NCBI GenBank assembly: GCA_016716905.1
Contig: JADJUS010000004.1
Span: 1,364,001-1,428,000, forward strand
Direction of reading: 5' to 3'
Length of the DNA: 64,000 nt
DNA from: Acidobacteriota bacterium
Lineage (GTDB): Bacteria; Acidobacteriota; Vicinamibacteria; Vicinamibacterales; SCN-69-37
Shown: in pieces, positions 8,789-18,242 of the stretch
Position numbering within the stretch: the first letter of the stretch is position 1
How the letters are laid out: each line of letters opens with the position of its first letter
Made by a program: the position numbers and the translations under genes
Notes under the pieces: model-generated
Database searches by the model: none
Told to the model about the DNA's origin: nothing
The model's input: the letters and a program-made list of their open reading frames with translations, nothing else

Positions 8789-9953
8789 ATCCCAGCAGGT
8801 GTTTGGCGATCGTCTGCAGCTGCAGGTTGGACGTGCCTTCGTAGATCTGGCCGATCTTGGCGTCGCGGTACAACTTCTCCACGGGATAATCCCTGACGAA
8901 GCCGTTGCCGCCGTGCAGATTCACGGCCAGTGACGCCGTGCGCTCCGCGGCTTCCGAGGCGAACAGCTTGCACATGGCAGCCTCGGCCAGGAACGGCTTG
9001 CCCGCGTCACGCAACCGCGCGGCGTTGTAGACCGACAGCCGCGCGAGTTCCACTTCCATGGCAGCGCGCGCCAACTGAAACTGGACGCCCTGATAGTCCG
9101 CAATCGCGGCGCCAAACTGCTTGCGTTCCTTGGTGTAGCGAATCGTGTGGTCCAACGCGCCCTGCGCCAGACCCACCATCTGGGCGCCAATGCCGATGCG
9201 CCCCTCGTTGAGCGTCTCGATCGCCACCTTGTAACCCTTGCCGACGTCTCCCAGAACAGCGTCGGCGCTCACCAGGCAGTCTTCGAAGATCAGCTCACAC
9301 GTGCTTGATGCCCGGATGCCGAGTTTGTCTTCCTTCTTGCCCACCGAAAATCCCGGGGCGCCCCGCTCAACAATGAATGCCGTGATGCCCTTGTACCCGA
9401 GCTGATGGTCGATTGTGGCAAACACGATAAACAGGTCGGCCTCGTTGCCATTCGTGATCCACAACTTGCGGCCGTTGATCACGTAGCCCGCGTCGGTCTG
9501 CCGGGCGCGTGTCTGCAGCGCAAACGCGTCGCTGCCAGATCCGGCCTCCGACAGCGCGTAGGCGCCAATTGTGGAGGAGGCGAGGCGCGGCAGTATCCGC
9601 TGATGCTGCTCGGGCGTGCCCCAGCGGAGGAGCGCGTTGATCACGAGAGTGTTCTGGACGTCCACCATCACGCCCACCGAAGGGTCCACGCGTGAGAGTT
9701 CTTCCACCACCAGGACTGAATGAAAAAACGTGCCGCCCGCACCACCATGGGCTTCCGGGATCTCCACCGACATCACGCCGAGCTTGAACAACTCCTCGAT
9801 CAGGCGTGGTGAGAACTTGGCTGCGTCGTCCATTTCGCGGACGAGGGGGCGCACCTGAGCTTCCGCGAACTCGCGCACGCTCTGTCGCAGCAGAACCTCG
9901 TCTTCACTCAGAACCGTCAGTGGGGGCATAGCCGAAGTGGCGGCGGGTGTCAT
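8787..9953 (-). CDS. Acyl-CoA dehydrogenase, short/branched-chain type
   Basis: 388 aa FAD enzyme catalysing alpha,beta-dehydrogenation of an acyl-CoA, passing electrons to ETF. Canonical motifs are present: YALSEAGSGSDAFAL, GIRASSTCELIFEDC, GRIGIGAQMVGLAQGALDHT and QIYEGTSNLQLQTI, the last with the catalytic Glu. Its pattern resembles 2-methylacyl-CoA (short/branched-chain) dehydrogenases of isoleucine/valine breakdown, but chain specificity is inferred. It converges on the previous dehydrogenase. ATG at 9953 is 72 bp from the divergent VWFA-related gene, so both promoters must share that short region. Confidence 0.9.
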   Translation of the reverse strand: MTPAATSAMPPLTVLSEDEVLLRQSVREFAEAQVRPLVREMDDAAKFSPRLIEELFKLGVMSVEIPEAHGGAGGTFFHSVLVVEELSRVDPSVGVMVDVQNTLVINALLRWGTPEQHQRILPRLASSTIGAYALSEAGSGSDAFALQTRARQTDAGYVINGRKLWITNGNEADLFIVFATIDHQLGYKGITAFIVERGAPGFSVGKKEDKLGIRASSTCELIFEDCLVSADAVLGDVGKGYKVAIETLNEGRIGIGAQMVGLAQGALDHTIRYTKERKQFGAAIADYQGVQFQLARAAMEVELARLSVYNAARLRDAGKPFLAEAAMCKLFASEAAERTASLAVNLHGGNGFVRDYPVEKLYRDAKIGQIYEGTSNLQLQTIAKHLLG

Positions 9954-10025
9954 CGCGGTTACTTTATCACCGGCGCCCCCGGGACCCGGCCTCTCGGGAG
10001 GCGGGTGTTATGATGGCGGAACCCT

Positions 10026-12038
10026 GTGATGACACGCCGCCTTCTTCTCCTGGGCATTGGTGTCTGTGGCTGGGCCGTGTCCGGCTCAGCGGTGACCGCC
10101 ACAGCCTCCGGCCAGAATCCGCCCTCGCAGGCCCCCCAGCGGCCCACCTTTGTCAGTCGAATCGACACCGTCCGCGTGGACGTCATCGTCACCGACAAAC
10201 AGGGCCGGCCCGTGGTGGATTTGACCGCGGCCGACTTCGAAATCGAGGAGAACAAGAAGCCGCAGAAGGTGGACTCCTTCAAGCTCATCCAGATTGACGA
10301 TGAGATGGATGTGGACCCCGCGCAAAACCGCGAAATCCGGTCGCTGGAGCAGCAGGCTCGCGAGGTGGCGCGCGACGACGTGCGTGTCATCGTCATTTTT
10401 CTGGACGACTATCACACGCGCATCCTCAATTCGATGGCCGTGCGCGAGAAGCTGGCGCGGTTTGTCCGAGAGCTGAATCCGCGCGACGTGGTGGCGCTGA
10501 TGACGCCGCTGCTGCCAACGGCGGGGATCACGTTTTCGCGAAATCACGATGCCACCGCACGTCAGATCATGGCGTTCCAGGGCCGGAAGTTCGACTACAC
10601 GGTGAAGCACCCGGTCGAAGAGATCTACATGTACATGCAGCCGCCGCAGATCGAGATGCTGCGCAACCAGATCGTGACGACCGCGCTGGAAGGGCTGTGT
10701 GTGTATATGGGCACGTTGCGGGAAGGCCGCAAGACCATCCTGTACGTCAGTGAAGGCCTGACCAGTTCGGTGCCCTCGGGGGCGCGCACCACCGGGATGT
10801 CGCCAGGGACGGGGCGGACGCCGACCCAGCCGCCGGCGTCGGGCCTGGCCCAGCAGATGGAAGCTGAACGCGCGACGCAGTCGCAGCAGACAGTGCTGCT
10901 GGACTACCTGCGCTTCATTTTTGCGGCGGCGAGCCGCAGCAACACGTCGATCTACACCCTGGACCCGCGGGGTCTGGCCGCGTCGGAGTTCGACATTGCC
11001 GACACCGTCAGCCTGGAAGACGACCGGCGCGCGCTCAACGAATCTACCGACGTATTGCGGATACTGGCCGGCAACACCGACGGCCGCGCGATGGTCGGCA
11101 GCAACGACCCGCTGCCGGGACTCAAGCAGATGCTGCGCGACAGCAGCGCCTACTATCTGCTCGGCTACACGTCTACGGAAGCGCCGCGCGACGGCAAGTT
11201 CCATCCCATCAAGGTCAACGTGAAACGCCGCGATGTCGAGGTGCGGTCGCGCAGCGGCTACTGGGCGTACAGCGACGATGATGTGGCGCGGGCGTCGGCG
11301 CCGGTGTTTATGCGTCCGCCCGAGGTGGTCAAGGCGTTCGACGCGATTGCGGAACCGGCCGCCGGCCGGTTGATTCGCAGTTGGTTTGCGGCAACCCGTC
11401 GGCCGGATGGCCGAAGTGATGTGACCCTGGTTTGGGAAGCCATCAGGCCCAGCGGCCCGGAAGTCCCGGCGCGAGTGGCGGTGACCGCGAGCACGCCTGC
11501 CGGTAATCTGGTGCATCGGGGCCGCGTGGAGAAATCCGTGGACCCCACGGGTCGGGTGGCAGGGCAGGTGACGTTCGCGGCGGCGCCGGGGCCGTTGGTG
11601 GTGCGGCTTTCGGCCGAGAGCGTCGGCGGCGATGCGCTCGACACCGACTCCCGCGAATGGGTGGTGCCCGACTTCACTGGTCCTGACGCGTCGATCAGCA
11701 CACCGCGCGTGTTCCGCGCCCGGACGGCCCGCGACATTCAAACGCTCAAGGCGGCGGCCGCCCCTGTGCCTGCCACGGAGCGTGCCTTCTCGCGAATCGA
11801 ACGGCTGCTGATTCGGTTCGAGGTCTACGGCCCCGGCGTCGCCTCGCCCACGCTGCGCCTGCTCAATCGCAATGGCGACGTGATGTCGAGTTGGCCGGTG
11901 ACCGCGAGACCCGACGGCGGGAGCGAAGCCGAGGTCGCACTCGCCGGCGTACCTCCAGGCGACTATCTGCTGGAAGTGAAGGCGTCGAAAGACGCCGTCG
12001 CCGCGACCACGCTCGTCGCCTTCAGGGTCACGGGGTAG
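10026..12038 (+). CDS. Secreted VWFA-related (von Willebrand factor A-like) protein, Acidobacteria type
   Basis: 670 aa exported protein. The N-terminus has a signal peptide (MTRRLLLLGIGVCGWAVSGSAVTATASG). Residues about 45-400 form the VWFA-related domain common and highly expanded in Acidobacteria: VDVIVTDKQGRPVVDLTAADFEIEE, then VIVIFLDDYHTRI (variant metal-binding region), RKTILYVSEGL and SSAYYLLGYTS. The C-terminal part is Pro/Ala-rich beta structure. Function is unknown; a protein-binding surface role is inferred from the fold. GTG 10026 and ATG 10029 are adjacent starts; a TATGAT at 10009-10014 lies just upstream. REP-like repeats begin right after the stop. Confidence 0.85.
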   Translation: MMTRRLLLLGIGVCGWAVSGSAVTATASGQNPPSQAPQRPTFVSRIDTVRVDVIVTDKQGRPVVDLTAADFEIEENKKPQKVDSFKLIQIDDEMDVDPAQNREIRSLEQQAREVARDDVRVIVIFLDDYHTRILNSMAVREKLARFVRELNPRDVVALMTPLLPTAGITFSRNHDATARQIMAFQGRKFDYTVKHPVEEIYMYMQPPQIEMLRNQIVTTALEGLCVYMGTLREGRKTILYVSEGLTSSVPSGARTTGMSPGTGRTPTQPPASGLAQQMEAERATQSQQTVLLDYLRFIFAAASRSNTSIYTLDPRGLAASEFDIADTVSLEDDRRALNESTDVLRILAGNTDGRAMVGSNDPLPGLKQMLRDSSAYYLLGYTSTEAPRDGKFHPIKVNVKRRDVEVRSRSGYWAYSDDDVARASAPVFMRPPEVVKAFDAIAEPAAGRLIRSWFAATRRPDGRSDVTLVWEAIRPSGPEVPARVAVTASTPAGNLVHRGRVEKSVDPTGRVAGQVTFAAAPGPLVVRLSAESVGGDALDTDSREWVVPDFTGPDASISTPRVFRARTARDIQTLKAAAAPVPATERAFSRIERLLIRFEVYGPGVASPTLRLLNRNGDVMSSWPVTARPDGGSEAEVALAGVPPGDYLLEVKASKDAVAATTLVAFRVTG

Positions 12039-12044
12039 AACGGT

Positions 12045-12168
12045 ATCTCGTAGGGCGGCCTGGGTCTCTGTCCTCGTAGGGCGGCCTGGGTCTCTGTCCT
12101 CGTAGGGCGGCCTGGGTCTCAAGGCCGCCAAGTGCCGCGGCGTTGAGGTTCACGCCGCGCTACGAAAT
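12045..12168. repeat. Cluster of GGCC-rich REP-like units
   Basis: Three tandem partial units (CTCGTAGGGCGGCCTGGG plus TCTCTGTC or TCTCAAGGCCGCC) are followed by an inverted, diverged unit (CGGCGTTGAGGTTCACGCCG ending CTACGAAAT). The cluster starts 6 bp after the upstream stop codon. It is the same family as at 8703-8788, 37694-37875 and 51162-51309. Confidence 0.8.
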
Positions 12169-12170
12169 GC

Positions 12171-12203
12171 AGTTCCCCAGTTCCTCACTTCCCCAGTTCC
12201 CCA
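12171..12203. repeat. Short AGTTCCCC/ACTTCCCC repeat
   Basis: Four imperfect copies of an 8-nt unit (AGTTCCCC, AGTTCCTC, ACTTCCCC, AGTTCCCC) end about 28 bp upstream of the TauE/SafE gene start. A low-complexity intergenic array; no function can be assigned. Confidence 0.6.
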
Positions 12204-12215
12204 TTCGGCATGTGG

Positions 12216-12221
12216 TAGCAT
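12216..12221 (+). promoter_or_regulatory. Candidate -10 box for a leaderless TauE/SafE mRNA
   Basis: TAGCAT ends 10 nt before ATG 12232. No ribosome site is visible in that gap, and the spacing matches other likely leaderless starts in this window. Confidence 0.4.
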
Positions 12222-12231
12222 CCGGCCCCAT

Positions 12232-13125
12232 ATGCTGACACCGCTTCTCGCACTGCAGTCGGCCCTGGCTGCATTCACTGTGTATTACCTGGGCGCATGG
12301 TTCATGGGCGCCCGAGCGGCGCAATCCGCGCCGGGCGTTCCCGCCGAAGCGCGTGACACTGCCGCACCGTCGCCCGCCCATCTGGGGATCGGTCTCGTCA
12401 CCAACTTCTTCGACACGCTGGGCATCGGCTCTTTCGCGCCGACCACGGCCATCTACAAGTTCTTCAAGTTCGTACCGGATCAGTTCATCCCCGGCACACT
12501 CAACGTCGGTCACACCATCCCGACCATCATCCAGGCGTTCATCTACACCGCAGCGATTGACGTGGATGAAAAGACACTCATCCTGATGATTGGCGCCGCT
12601 GTGGCGGGCGCCTGGCTGGGTGCGAGTGTGGTGGCGAGCTGGCCCAAGCGGACCATTCAGGTCGGGATGGGTTTCGCCCTGCTCGTGGCCGCGGGGCTGT
12701 TTGCCTGGCGGAATCTTGGTGGGGGCGGCACCGAGGTTGGCACCACCGGACTCGAAGGGACCAAGCTCATCCTGGGGCTCGTGGGGAACTTCGCGCTGGG
12801 TGCGCTGATGACGCTCGGCATCGGCATGTATGCGCCGTGCATGATCCTGGTGGGCTTGTTGGGGATGAATGCGGCTGCCGCCTTCCCAATCATGATGGGG
12901 TCATGCGCGTTCCTGATGCCCGTGGCCAGCGCACGATTTGTCCAGAAACACGCGTACGCCAGGCGGCCGGCGCTGGGCCTTGCGATTGGCGGCATCCCCG
13001 GCGTCCTTGCCGCCGCCTACATCTTCACCTCACTGGACATCTACTACGTCCGGTGGCTGGTGGTGGGCGTGGTCCTGATCGCGGCCACGATGATGCTCAA
13101 GTCGGCGTTCGTCGACAAGGACTAG
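12232..13125 (+). CDS. Sulfite exporter TauE/SafE-family permease
   Basis: 297 aa integral membrane protein with about eight hydrophobic segments. The two family repeats are seen as GIGLVTNFFDTLGIGSFAPT (residues about 50-70) and GNFALGALMTLGIGMYAPCM (about 185-205), both with the Gly-rich L-G-I-G signature. TauE/SafE proteins export small organic or sulfur-containing anions; the actual substrate is unknown. The loop between TM1 and TM2 is longer than usual. It stands alone on the plus strand, with an inverted repeat (13132-13190) after the stop and a likely leaderless start. Confidence 0.85.
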   Translation: MLTPLLALQSALAAFTVYYLGAWFMGARAAQSAPGVPAEARDTAAPSPAHLGIGLVTNFFDTLGIGSFAPTTAIYKFFKFVPDQFIPGTLNVGHTIPTIIQAFIYTAAIDVDEKTLILMIGAAVAGAWLGASVVASWPKRTIQVGMGFALLVAAGLFAWRNLGGGGTEVGTTGLEGTKLILGLVGNFALGALMTLGIGMYAPCMILVGLLGMNAAAAFPIMMGSCAFLMPVASARFVQKHAYARRPALGLAIGGIPGVLAAAYIFTSLDIYYVRWLVVGVVLIAATMMLKSAFVDKD

Positions 13126-13131
13126 AAGAGT

Positions 13132-13190
13132 CGGCAATCGAATCGGGGAACCCGCTGGGCATCGAATCCCGGTTGGTTCCCCGATTGCCG
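13132..13190. repeat. Inverted repeat downstream of the TauE/SafE gene
   Basis: The left arm at 13132-13152 (CGGCAATCG, then GGGGAACC) pairs with the right arm at 13175-13190 (GGTTCCCCGATTGCCG). The left arm carries an extra short AATCG duplication. There is no long T-tract, so terminator activity is uncertain. Confidence 0.6.
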
Positions 13191-13214
13191 TTTAGGGACA
13201 GCCCGATCTGGCGA

Positions 13215-13220
13215 TATATT
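13215..13220 (+). promoter_or_regulatory. Candidate -10 box for leaderless NAD-GDH mRNA
   Basis: TATATT ends 7 nt before ATG 13228. There is no room for a ribosome site between the expected transcription start and the start codon, which points to a leaderless transcript. Confidence 0.45.
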
Positions 13221-13227
13221 TATCCTC

Positions 13228-16140
13228 ATGACCTGGCTCCGCGATTCCATGGCCCCCTCCTTCTTCAACGCGATGGCCGACGAGCCCGAGGCGCTCGCGA
13301 TTCTTGAGCGGGAAGTCGAGACGCTCAAGACCAACCAGAACCTGATCCTGGCCGATCGCCCGGGCACGCTGATCCTGGCGACTCGCAGCCTTCCAGGTTC
13401 CCTGTATGAGGGCGTCACTCGTCGCGCCGGTGTGGAGCGTCCCATCTCGTATGCGATGTTTGCGCATTCGCAGACGCACATGCCGGGCATGGGGCAGTCA
13501 CTTGAAATTCAGCGCTTCCAGTTTGACTGCAAGACCGAAGCGCACGTGCAGGCGGGCCTGGCCGCCGGCGTGACCCTCCCCGAGGATGTGCGAACGGCCG
13601 CCCAAAATGTGCTCTCGAAGGACGCCAGATTCGACATGGGCGAGTTCGACCGGCTGCTGTCGATCCTCTGGATCAATCACGCCGCGTACGTCCGCGTGTC
13701 GCCACCGGAGAAAACGGCTGAAGCCCTTGTGATGCTCCACCTGTGTGAGGGGCTGAGCGGTCTGTATTTTGACTTCACTCCGCTGGGCGAAGGCTCAAAG
13801 GAAATGCGTCTGCTGTTTGGCACCGCGAACCCTCCGCACAACGGGTACCTGGCGCAGGTGGTGGAGATTCTGAATCGGTTCGACCTGGGCGTTCGCAGCG
13901 GCGACGTGCTCGACGTCTCCACCGGCGTGCGGCCTTACGCGCTGTTCTCGCTGTGTGTGCGTCCGCGCAACGGCCAGACCATTCCGGAAGGCCAGGGATT
14001 CGGCGATCGACTGCAGAGCGAGCTGTTCAATACCCAAATCCTGGCTGCCAATTCGCCCGAGTACCGCGAGTTTGTCACCACCGGCGTGATGAGTGGCGAA
14101 GACGCTGCGCTCACGCGCGCACTGGTCGCGTTTTGCCACACGCAACTGGCGCATGCGCAGCCCGACCGCTTTGACTGGGAGGAAGTGCAGGGCGCGATTC
14201 ATGCGAATCCGGCACTCGTGGCGCAGTTCGTGGCGCTGTTCCGTCTGCGGTTCAGCCCCGAGGACCGGGATCGCCGGGCGTCGTTCAAGACCATGCGTGA
14301 GGCCGCCGGCAAGGCGGTGGCCGGCTACGACACCGGCCACGCCCATCTCGACGAGATTCGTCGCGTGGTCTTCCGCTGCTGCCTGACGTTTGTGGATCAC
14401 GTGCTGAAGACCAACTTCTTCGTCAAAGAGAAGCAGGCGCTCTCGTTCCGCCTGGATCCGTCGTATCTGGCGGATCTGGGACCCGGCACCACGGGGCTGT
14501 TGCCCTCGGGCACGCCGTTCCGCATCACGTTCTTTTTTGGCGGCGAGGCCTTCGGGTATCACATCGGGTTTTCGGATATTGCGCGCGGCGGATGGCGCAC
14601 TGTTATCTGTCAGACCCACGACGACTTCCTCACCAACGCGTCCACGTTGTTCCGCGAGAACTTCGTCCTGGCGCACACGCAGCACCTCAAGAACAAGGAC
14701 ATCTACGAAGGCGGGTCGAAGCTGGTGTTGCTGATGGATGCGTCGGCGTATGCCAAGGCCCCGAAGGGCGTGCAGGATCGCATTCTGAGAAAGGAACAGC
14801 GCGATGTCTTCAGCGCCTTCCTGGACATCTACGTCACCGAAGGCGGCGTCGCGAAACATCCGGCGGTGGTGGACTACTACCGGCAGGATGAGCCGATTGA
14901 GCTGGGCCCTGACGAGAACATGCACGACGACATGATCGAGGAGATCGCGGTCACGTCGAAGCGGAGGGGCTACATCCTCGGCACCGGCGTGATTTCCTCG
15001 AAGAAGATCGGCATCAATCACAAGGAGTACGGCGTCACCTCCACCGGCGTCGTGAAGTTTGCCGAAATCTCGATGCAGGAAATCGGGATCGACATCACCA
15101 AGGATCCCTTCTCGGTGAAGTTCACCGGAGGACCCAACGGCGATGTGGCCGGCAACGCCATGCAGATCATGCTGAACCGATGCCCGAAGATGCAGATTCG
15201 TCTCATCCTCGACGGCACGGCAGCGCTCCTCGACATGGAAGGCGCCGACGCCACGGAACTGCGCCGCATCCTGCTCAAGGATGACCTGCACGCGTTTGAT
15301 CCCGCGGCGCTGCACGTGGGCGGATTCATCCTGTTCCGCGGTGCGCCAAAAGACGACGGCATGCGGAAGGTCTACCGGCGGGTCAAGCGCACCGCCGAGG
15401 GCGTGGTTGAAGAGTGGGTCTCGGTCGACGAAATGTCGCGGGAGTTTGGTGACCTGCCATTTTCTGTGGCGGCGGACCTGTTCATCCCTGGCGGCGGCCG
15501 GCCCGAAACAATCAACGACGCGAATTGGGAGCGCTTCCTGCTGCCGGACGGCTCGCCCTCGTCGCGGGTCATCGTGGAAGGGGCCAACTCCTTCATCACA
15601 CCCAAAGCCCGTCTGGAGCTTCAGAAGAAAAACGTCGTTCTGATGCGCGATGCGTCGGCCAACAAGTGCGGCGTCATCTCGTCCTCATACGAGATCATCG
15701 CGAATCTGCTGCTGAGCGAAGAGGAGTTCCTGGCGCACAAGAAGCAGTACGTGGCCGACGTCCTGAGCATCCTCGAGCGCCGGGCCGAAGACGAGGCTCG
15801 CCTCCTGGTGCGACGGCACAAGGATGGCGTGAAGCCGTGGACGCAGATCTCGGACGAGGTGTCGGTCGAGATCAACAGCAACTACAGCCGCCTGTTTGAG
15901 TTCTTCCAGAAGAACCCCGACATCGGCAAGCAGGAACTGTTTGAGCGTGTGATTCTCAGCCACCTGCCGACACTGTTGCGCGAGGACCCGGTGTTTCGTG
16001 CGCGGCTGGGCGTGTTGCCTCCGAAGTACCGGTCGGCCATTCTGGCGGCGGAGATTGGCTCGTCGATGGTCTATCGCGCCGATCACGACGCCGAGTTCGA
16101 GGATTCCATCCGGTTGCACGTGGGGCGGCGATTCAAGTGA
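13228..16140 (+). CDS. NAD-specific glutamate dehydrogenase, large single-chain type
   Basis: 970 aa enzyme converting L-glutamate to 2-oxoglutarate with NAD+, typically catabolic. It belongs to the large bacterial GDH family rather than the 450-residue hexameric class. The catalytic domain occupies roughly residues 400-800: FSDIARGGWRTV, KNKDIYEGGSKLVLLMD (substrate Lys region), NMHDDMIEEIA, GINHKEYGVTSTGV, and the Rossmann segment TGGPNGDVAGNAMQ. The length fits the 115-kDa subgroup, shorter than the 1600-residue proteobacterial forms because the long N-terminal ACT region is reduced. Single gene; downstream lies the B12 mutase, in keeping with amino-acid catabolism. Confidence 0.9.
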   Translation: MTWLRDSMAPSFFNAMADEPEALAILEREVETLKTNQNLILADRPGTLILATRSLPGSLYEGVTRRAGVERPISYAMFAHSQTHMPGMGQSLEIQRFQFDCKTEAHVQAGLAAGVTLPEDVRTAAQNVLSKDARFDMGEFDRLLSILWINHAAYVRVSPPEKTAEALVMLHLCEGLSGLYFDFTPLGEGSKEMRLLFGTANPPHNGYLAQVVEILNRFDLGVRSGDVLDVSTGVRPYALFSLCVRPRNGQTIPEGQGFGDRLQSELFNTQILAANSPEYREFVTTGVMSGEDAALTRALVAFCHTQLAHAQPDRFDWEEVQGAIHANPALVAQFVALFRLRFSPEDRDRRASFKTMREAAGKAVAGYDTGHAHLDEIRRVVFRCCLTFVDHVLKTNFFVKEKQALSFRLDPSYLADLGPGTTGLLPSGTPFRITFFFGGEAFGYHIGFSDIARGGWRTVICQTHDDFLTNASTLFRENFVLAHTQHLKNKDIYEGGSKLVLLMDASAYAKAPKGVQDRILRKEQRDVFSAFLDIYVTEGGVAKHPAVVDYYRQDEPIELGPDENMHDDMIEEIAVTSKRRGYILGTGVISSKKIGINHKEYGVTSTGVVKFAEISMQEIGIDITKDPFSVKFTGGPNGDVAGNAMQIMLNRCPKMQIRLILDGTAALLDMEGADATELRRILLKDDLHAFDPAALHVGGFILFRGAPKDDGMRKVYRRVKRTAEGVVEEWVSVDEMSREFGDLPFSVAADLFIPGGGRPETINDANWERFLLPDGSPSSRVIVEGANSFITPKARLELQKKNVVLMRDASANKCGVISSSYEIIANLLLSEEEFLAHKKQYVADVLSILERRAEDEARLLVRRHKDGVKPWTQISDEVSVEINSNYSRLFEFFQKNPDIGKQELFERVILSHLPTLLREDPVFRARLGVLPPKYRSAILAAEIGSSMVYRADHDAEFEDSIRLHVGRRFK

Positions 16141-16150
16141 GGGCGCCATA

Positions 16151-16156
16151 TATAAT
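16151..16156 (+). promoter_or_regulatory. Candidate -10 box for leaderless mutase operon mRNA
   Basis: A consensus TATAAT ends 8 nt before ATG 16165. No convincing -35 hexamer lies 16-18 bp upstream. The expected transcription start falls on or next to the start codon. Confidence 0.5.
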
Positions 16157-16164
16157 TGACGCCT

Positions 16165-17832
16165 ATGAAGTCCCCCGCTCCCGGCACCACGACTGAGACC
16201 AACAAGGCCCGTTGGGAGCGCGAGGTCCTGGAGCCCACGCTCAAGCGGTCTCCCGAGCGCGCCGGGGAGTTCACGACGATCTCGGGCCGCCCGATCGATC
16301 GCCTCTACACACAAGATGACGTGGCGGAAGGGGAAGCGCCCGCGCCGGGTGAGTTCCCCTACACCCGCGGCATTCATCCCACCGGCTACCGCGGCAAGTT
16401 GTGGACGATGCGGCAGTTCGCCGGGTTCGGCACGCCCGAAGAAACCAACGAGCGCTACAAACAGTTGTTGCGCGCCGGCGGCACGGGGCTGAGCGTGGCG
16501 TTTGACCTGCCGACGCTGATGGGGCGCGACCCCGACCATCCGCTGTCGCTCGGCGAAGTGGGCAAGTGCGGCGTATCGATCATGTCGCTGGCCGACATGG
16601 AACGGCTGTTTGAAGGCATCACGCTGGCCGACATCACGACGTCGATGACGATCAACTCGCCGGCGCCGATGATCTTCGCCATGTATCTGGTGGTGGCCGA
16701 ACAGCAGGGCGCGGACTGGAAGACGCTGTCGGGCACGATCCAGAACGACATCCTGAAGGAGTTCATCGCCCAGAAGGAATACATTTTCCCGCCGCGGCCG
16801 TCGATGCGGCTCATCACCGACATTTTCCAGTTCTGCGCGAAGGACGTGCCGAAGTGGAACACGATTTCGGTGAGCGGATATCACATCCGCGAGGCGGGCT
16901 CCACCGCGCTGCAGGAGTTGGCGTTCACGTTGCGTGACGGCATCGAGTACGTGCAGTGGGGCATTGATGCCGGCCTTGATGTGGACGAGTTCGTGCCGCG
17001 CATCTCGTTTTTCTTCAACGCACACTCCGACTTCTTCGAGGAGATCGCGAAGTATCGGGCGGCCAGGAAGATCTGGGCGCGTGTGATGCGGGAGCGGTTC
17101 GGCGCCAAGGACGAGCGCTCGTTGAAGCTGCGGTTCCACAGCCAGACGGCCGGTGTGTCGCTCACCGCGCAGCAGCCCTATAACAACGTGGTTCGCACGG
17201 CGCTGCAGGCATTGTCGGCGGTGTTGGGCGGCACCAACTCGCTGCACACCAACTCGCTCGACGAGGCGCTGGCGTTGCCAACCGAGGCGGCGGCCACACT
17301 CGCGCTGCGCACACAGCAGGTGATTGCGTGTGAGAGCGGCGTGACGAACGTGGTGGATCCCCTGGGCGGGTCCTACTTCATCGAGAAGTTGACGCTGGAT
17401 ATGGAAGAGGGCGCCTACAAGTACTTCGACGCCATCGACCGCATGGGCGGCATGGTGGCGGCAGTGGAGGCCGGCTTCCCGCAGCGCGAAATCGCCGAGG
17501 CGTCGTACCGGTATCAGCAGTCGGTGGAACGCGGCGAGAAGATCGTCGTGGGCGTCAATGGGTATGTGGACCGCGATGAGCCGCCGTTCCCCATTCTCTA
17601 CATCGACGACCAGGCGTCCGACATGCAGATGGCGCGGCTCAAGACGCTGCGTGAGACCCGCGATAACGCGCGTGTGGCTGTCACGCTGGAGGCCCTCAAG
17701 GAGGCCGCGCGCGGCGCCGACAACACCATGTATCCGCTGCTCGATTGTGTGCGGGCCTACGCGACGGTCGGAGAGATGTGTGATGCGCTCCGCGAGGTGT
17801 GGGGCGAATACGAAGAGGTCCCGTCAATCTAA
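16165..17832 (+). CDS. B12-dependent acyl-CoA mutase, large (substrate-binding) subunit
   Basis: 555 aa TIM-barrel subunit of a methylmalonyl-CoA-type mutase, which rearranges the carbon skeleton of an acyl-CoA by radical chemistry. Signatures are PYTRGIHPTGYRGKLWTMRQFAGFGTPEETN (substrate site, residues about 65-95), GLSVAFDLPTLMGRD, ISVSGYHIREAGST and QTAGVSLTAQQPYNNVVRT. The B12 domain is on a separate gene, as in archaeal MCM and in isobutyryl-CoA mutase. The PTGY context does not settle methylmalonyl versus isobutyryl specificity; the MeaB-epimerase fusion at 46.7 kb favours methylmalonyl-CoA. ATG 16165 replaces a TTG 9 nt upstream. The stop overlaps the small-subunit start. Confidence 0.88.
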   Translation: MKSPAPGTTTETNKARWEREVLEPTLKRSPERAGEFTTISGRPIDRLYTQDDVAEGEAPAPGEFPYTRGIHPTGYRGKLWTMRQFAGFGTPEETNERYKQLLRAGGTGLSVAFDLPTLMGRDPDHPLSLGEVGKCGVSIMSLADMERLFEGITLADITTSMTINSPAPMIFAMYLVVAEQQGADWKTLSGTIQNDILKEFIAQKEYIFPPRPSMRLITDIFQFCAKDVPKWNTISVSGYHIREAGSTALQELAFTLRDGIEYVQWGIDAGLDVDEFVPRISFFFNAHSDFFEEIAKYRAARKIWARVMRERFGAKDERSLKLRFHSQTAGVSLTAQQPYNNVVRTALQALSAVLGGTNSLHTNSLDEALALPTEAAATLALRTQQVIACESGVTNVVDPLGGSYFIEKLTLDMEEGAYKYFDAIDRMGGMVAAVEAGFPQREIAEASYRYQQSVERGEKIVVGVNGYVDRDEPPFPILYIDDQASDMQMARLKTLRETRDNARVAVTLEALKEAARGADNTMYPLLDCVRAYATVGEMCDALREVWGEYEEVPSI

Positions 17833-18239
17833 TGCGAACTATTCGTGTCGTGATCGCCAAACCCGGATTGGACGGCCACGACCGTGGCGCCAAGGTCATC
17901 GCCCGTGCGCTGCGTGACGCGGGCATGGAAGTGATTTACACCGGCCTGCGCCAGACGCCGGAAAAAATCGTGGCGGCCGCCTTGCAGGAGGATGCCGATG
18001 TCATCGGACTGTCCATCCTCAGCGGCGCGCACATGCACATCTGCCCGCGCGTCATGGCCCTGCTCAAGGAAAAGGGCCTGGACCACGTGAAGGTGGTGGT
18101 GGGCGGCATCATTCCCGACGTGGACCGCGAAAAACTGCAGGCCATGGGCATTGCTGGTATCTTCCTTCCGGGCACCCCGATGCAGACGATTGTGGATTTC
18201 ATCAACCAGCATGTGCAGCCGCGGGCCGAGGTGGTGTAG
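17832..18239 (+). CDS. B12-binding small subunit of acyl-CoA mutase
   Basis: 135 aa cobalamin-binding domain partnering the large subunit encoded just before it. It carries the base-off/His-on motif AKPGLDGHDRGAK (His is the lower cobalt ligand), LSILSGAHMHICPRV, and VVGGIIPDVD followed by GIFLPGTP, which form the nucleotide-tail pocket. ATG 17832 overlaps the upstream stop as TAATG, showing translational coupling. The longer open frame upstream starts inside the large-subunit gene and is not used. The response-regulator gene starts 3 bp after the stop. Confidence 0.93.
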   Translation: MRTIRVVIAKPGLDGHDRGAKVIARALRDAGMEVIYTGLRQTPEKIVAAALQEDADVIGLSILSGAHMHICPRVMALLKEKGLDHVKVVVGGIIPDVDREKLQAMGIAGIFLPGTPMQTIVDFINQHVQPRAEVV

Positions 18240-18242
18240 CCG

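Noticed and set aside
15685..17247. Minus-strand open frame of 520 codons
   Set aside because: It lies wholly antisense to the GDH and mutase genes, is rich in Arg/His/Pro as expected of a GC-rich shadow frame, and shows no domain. The same applies to 3156-4847, 3611-5092, 10086-12131, 13795-15315 and 38539-40086.
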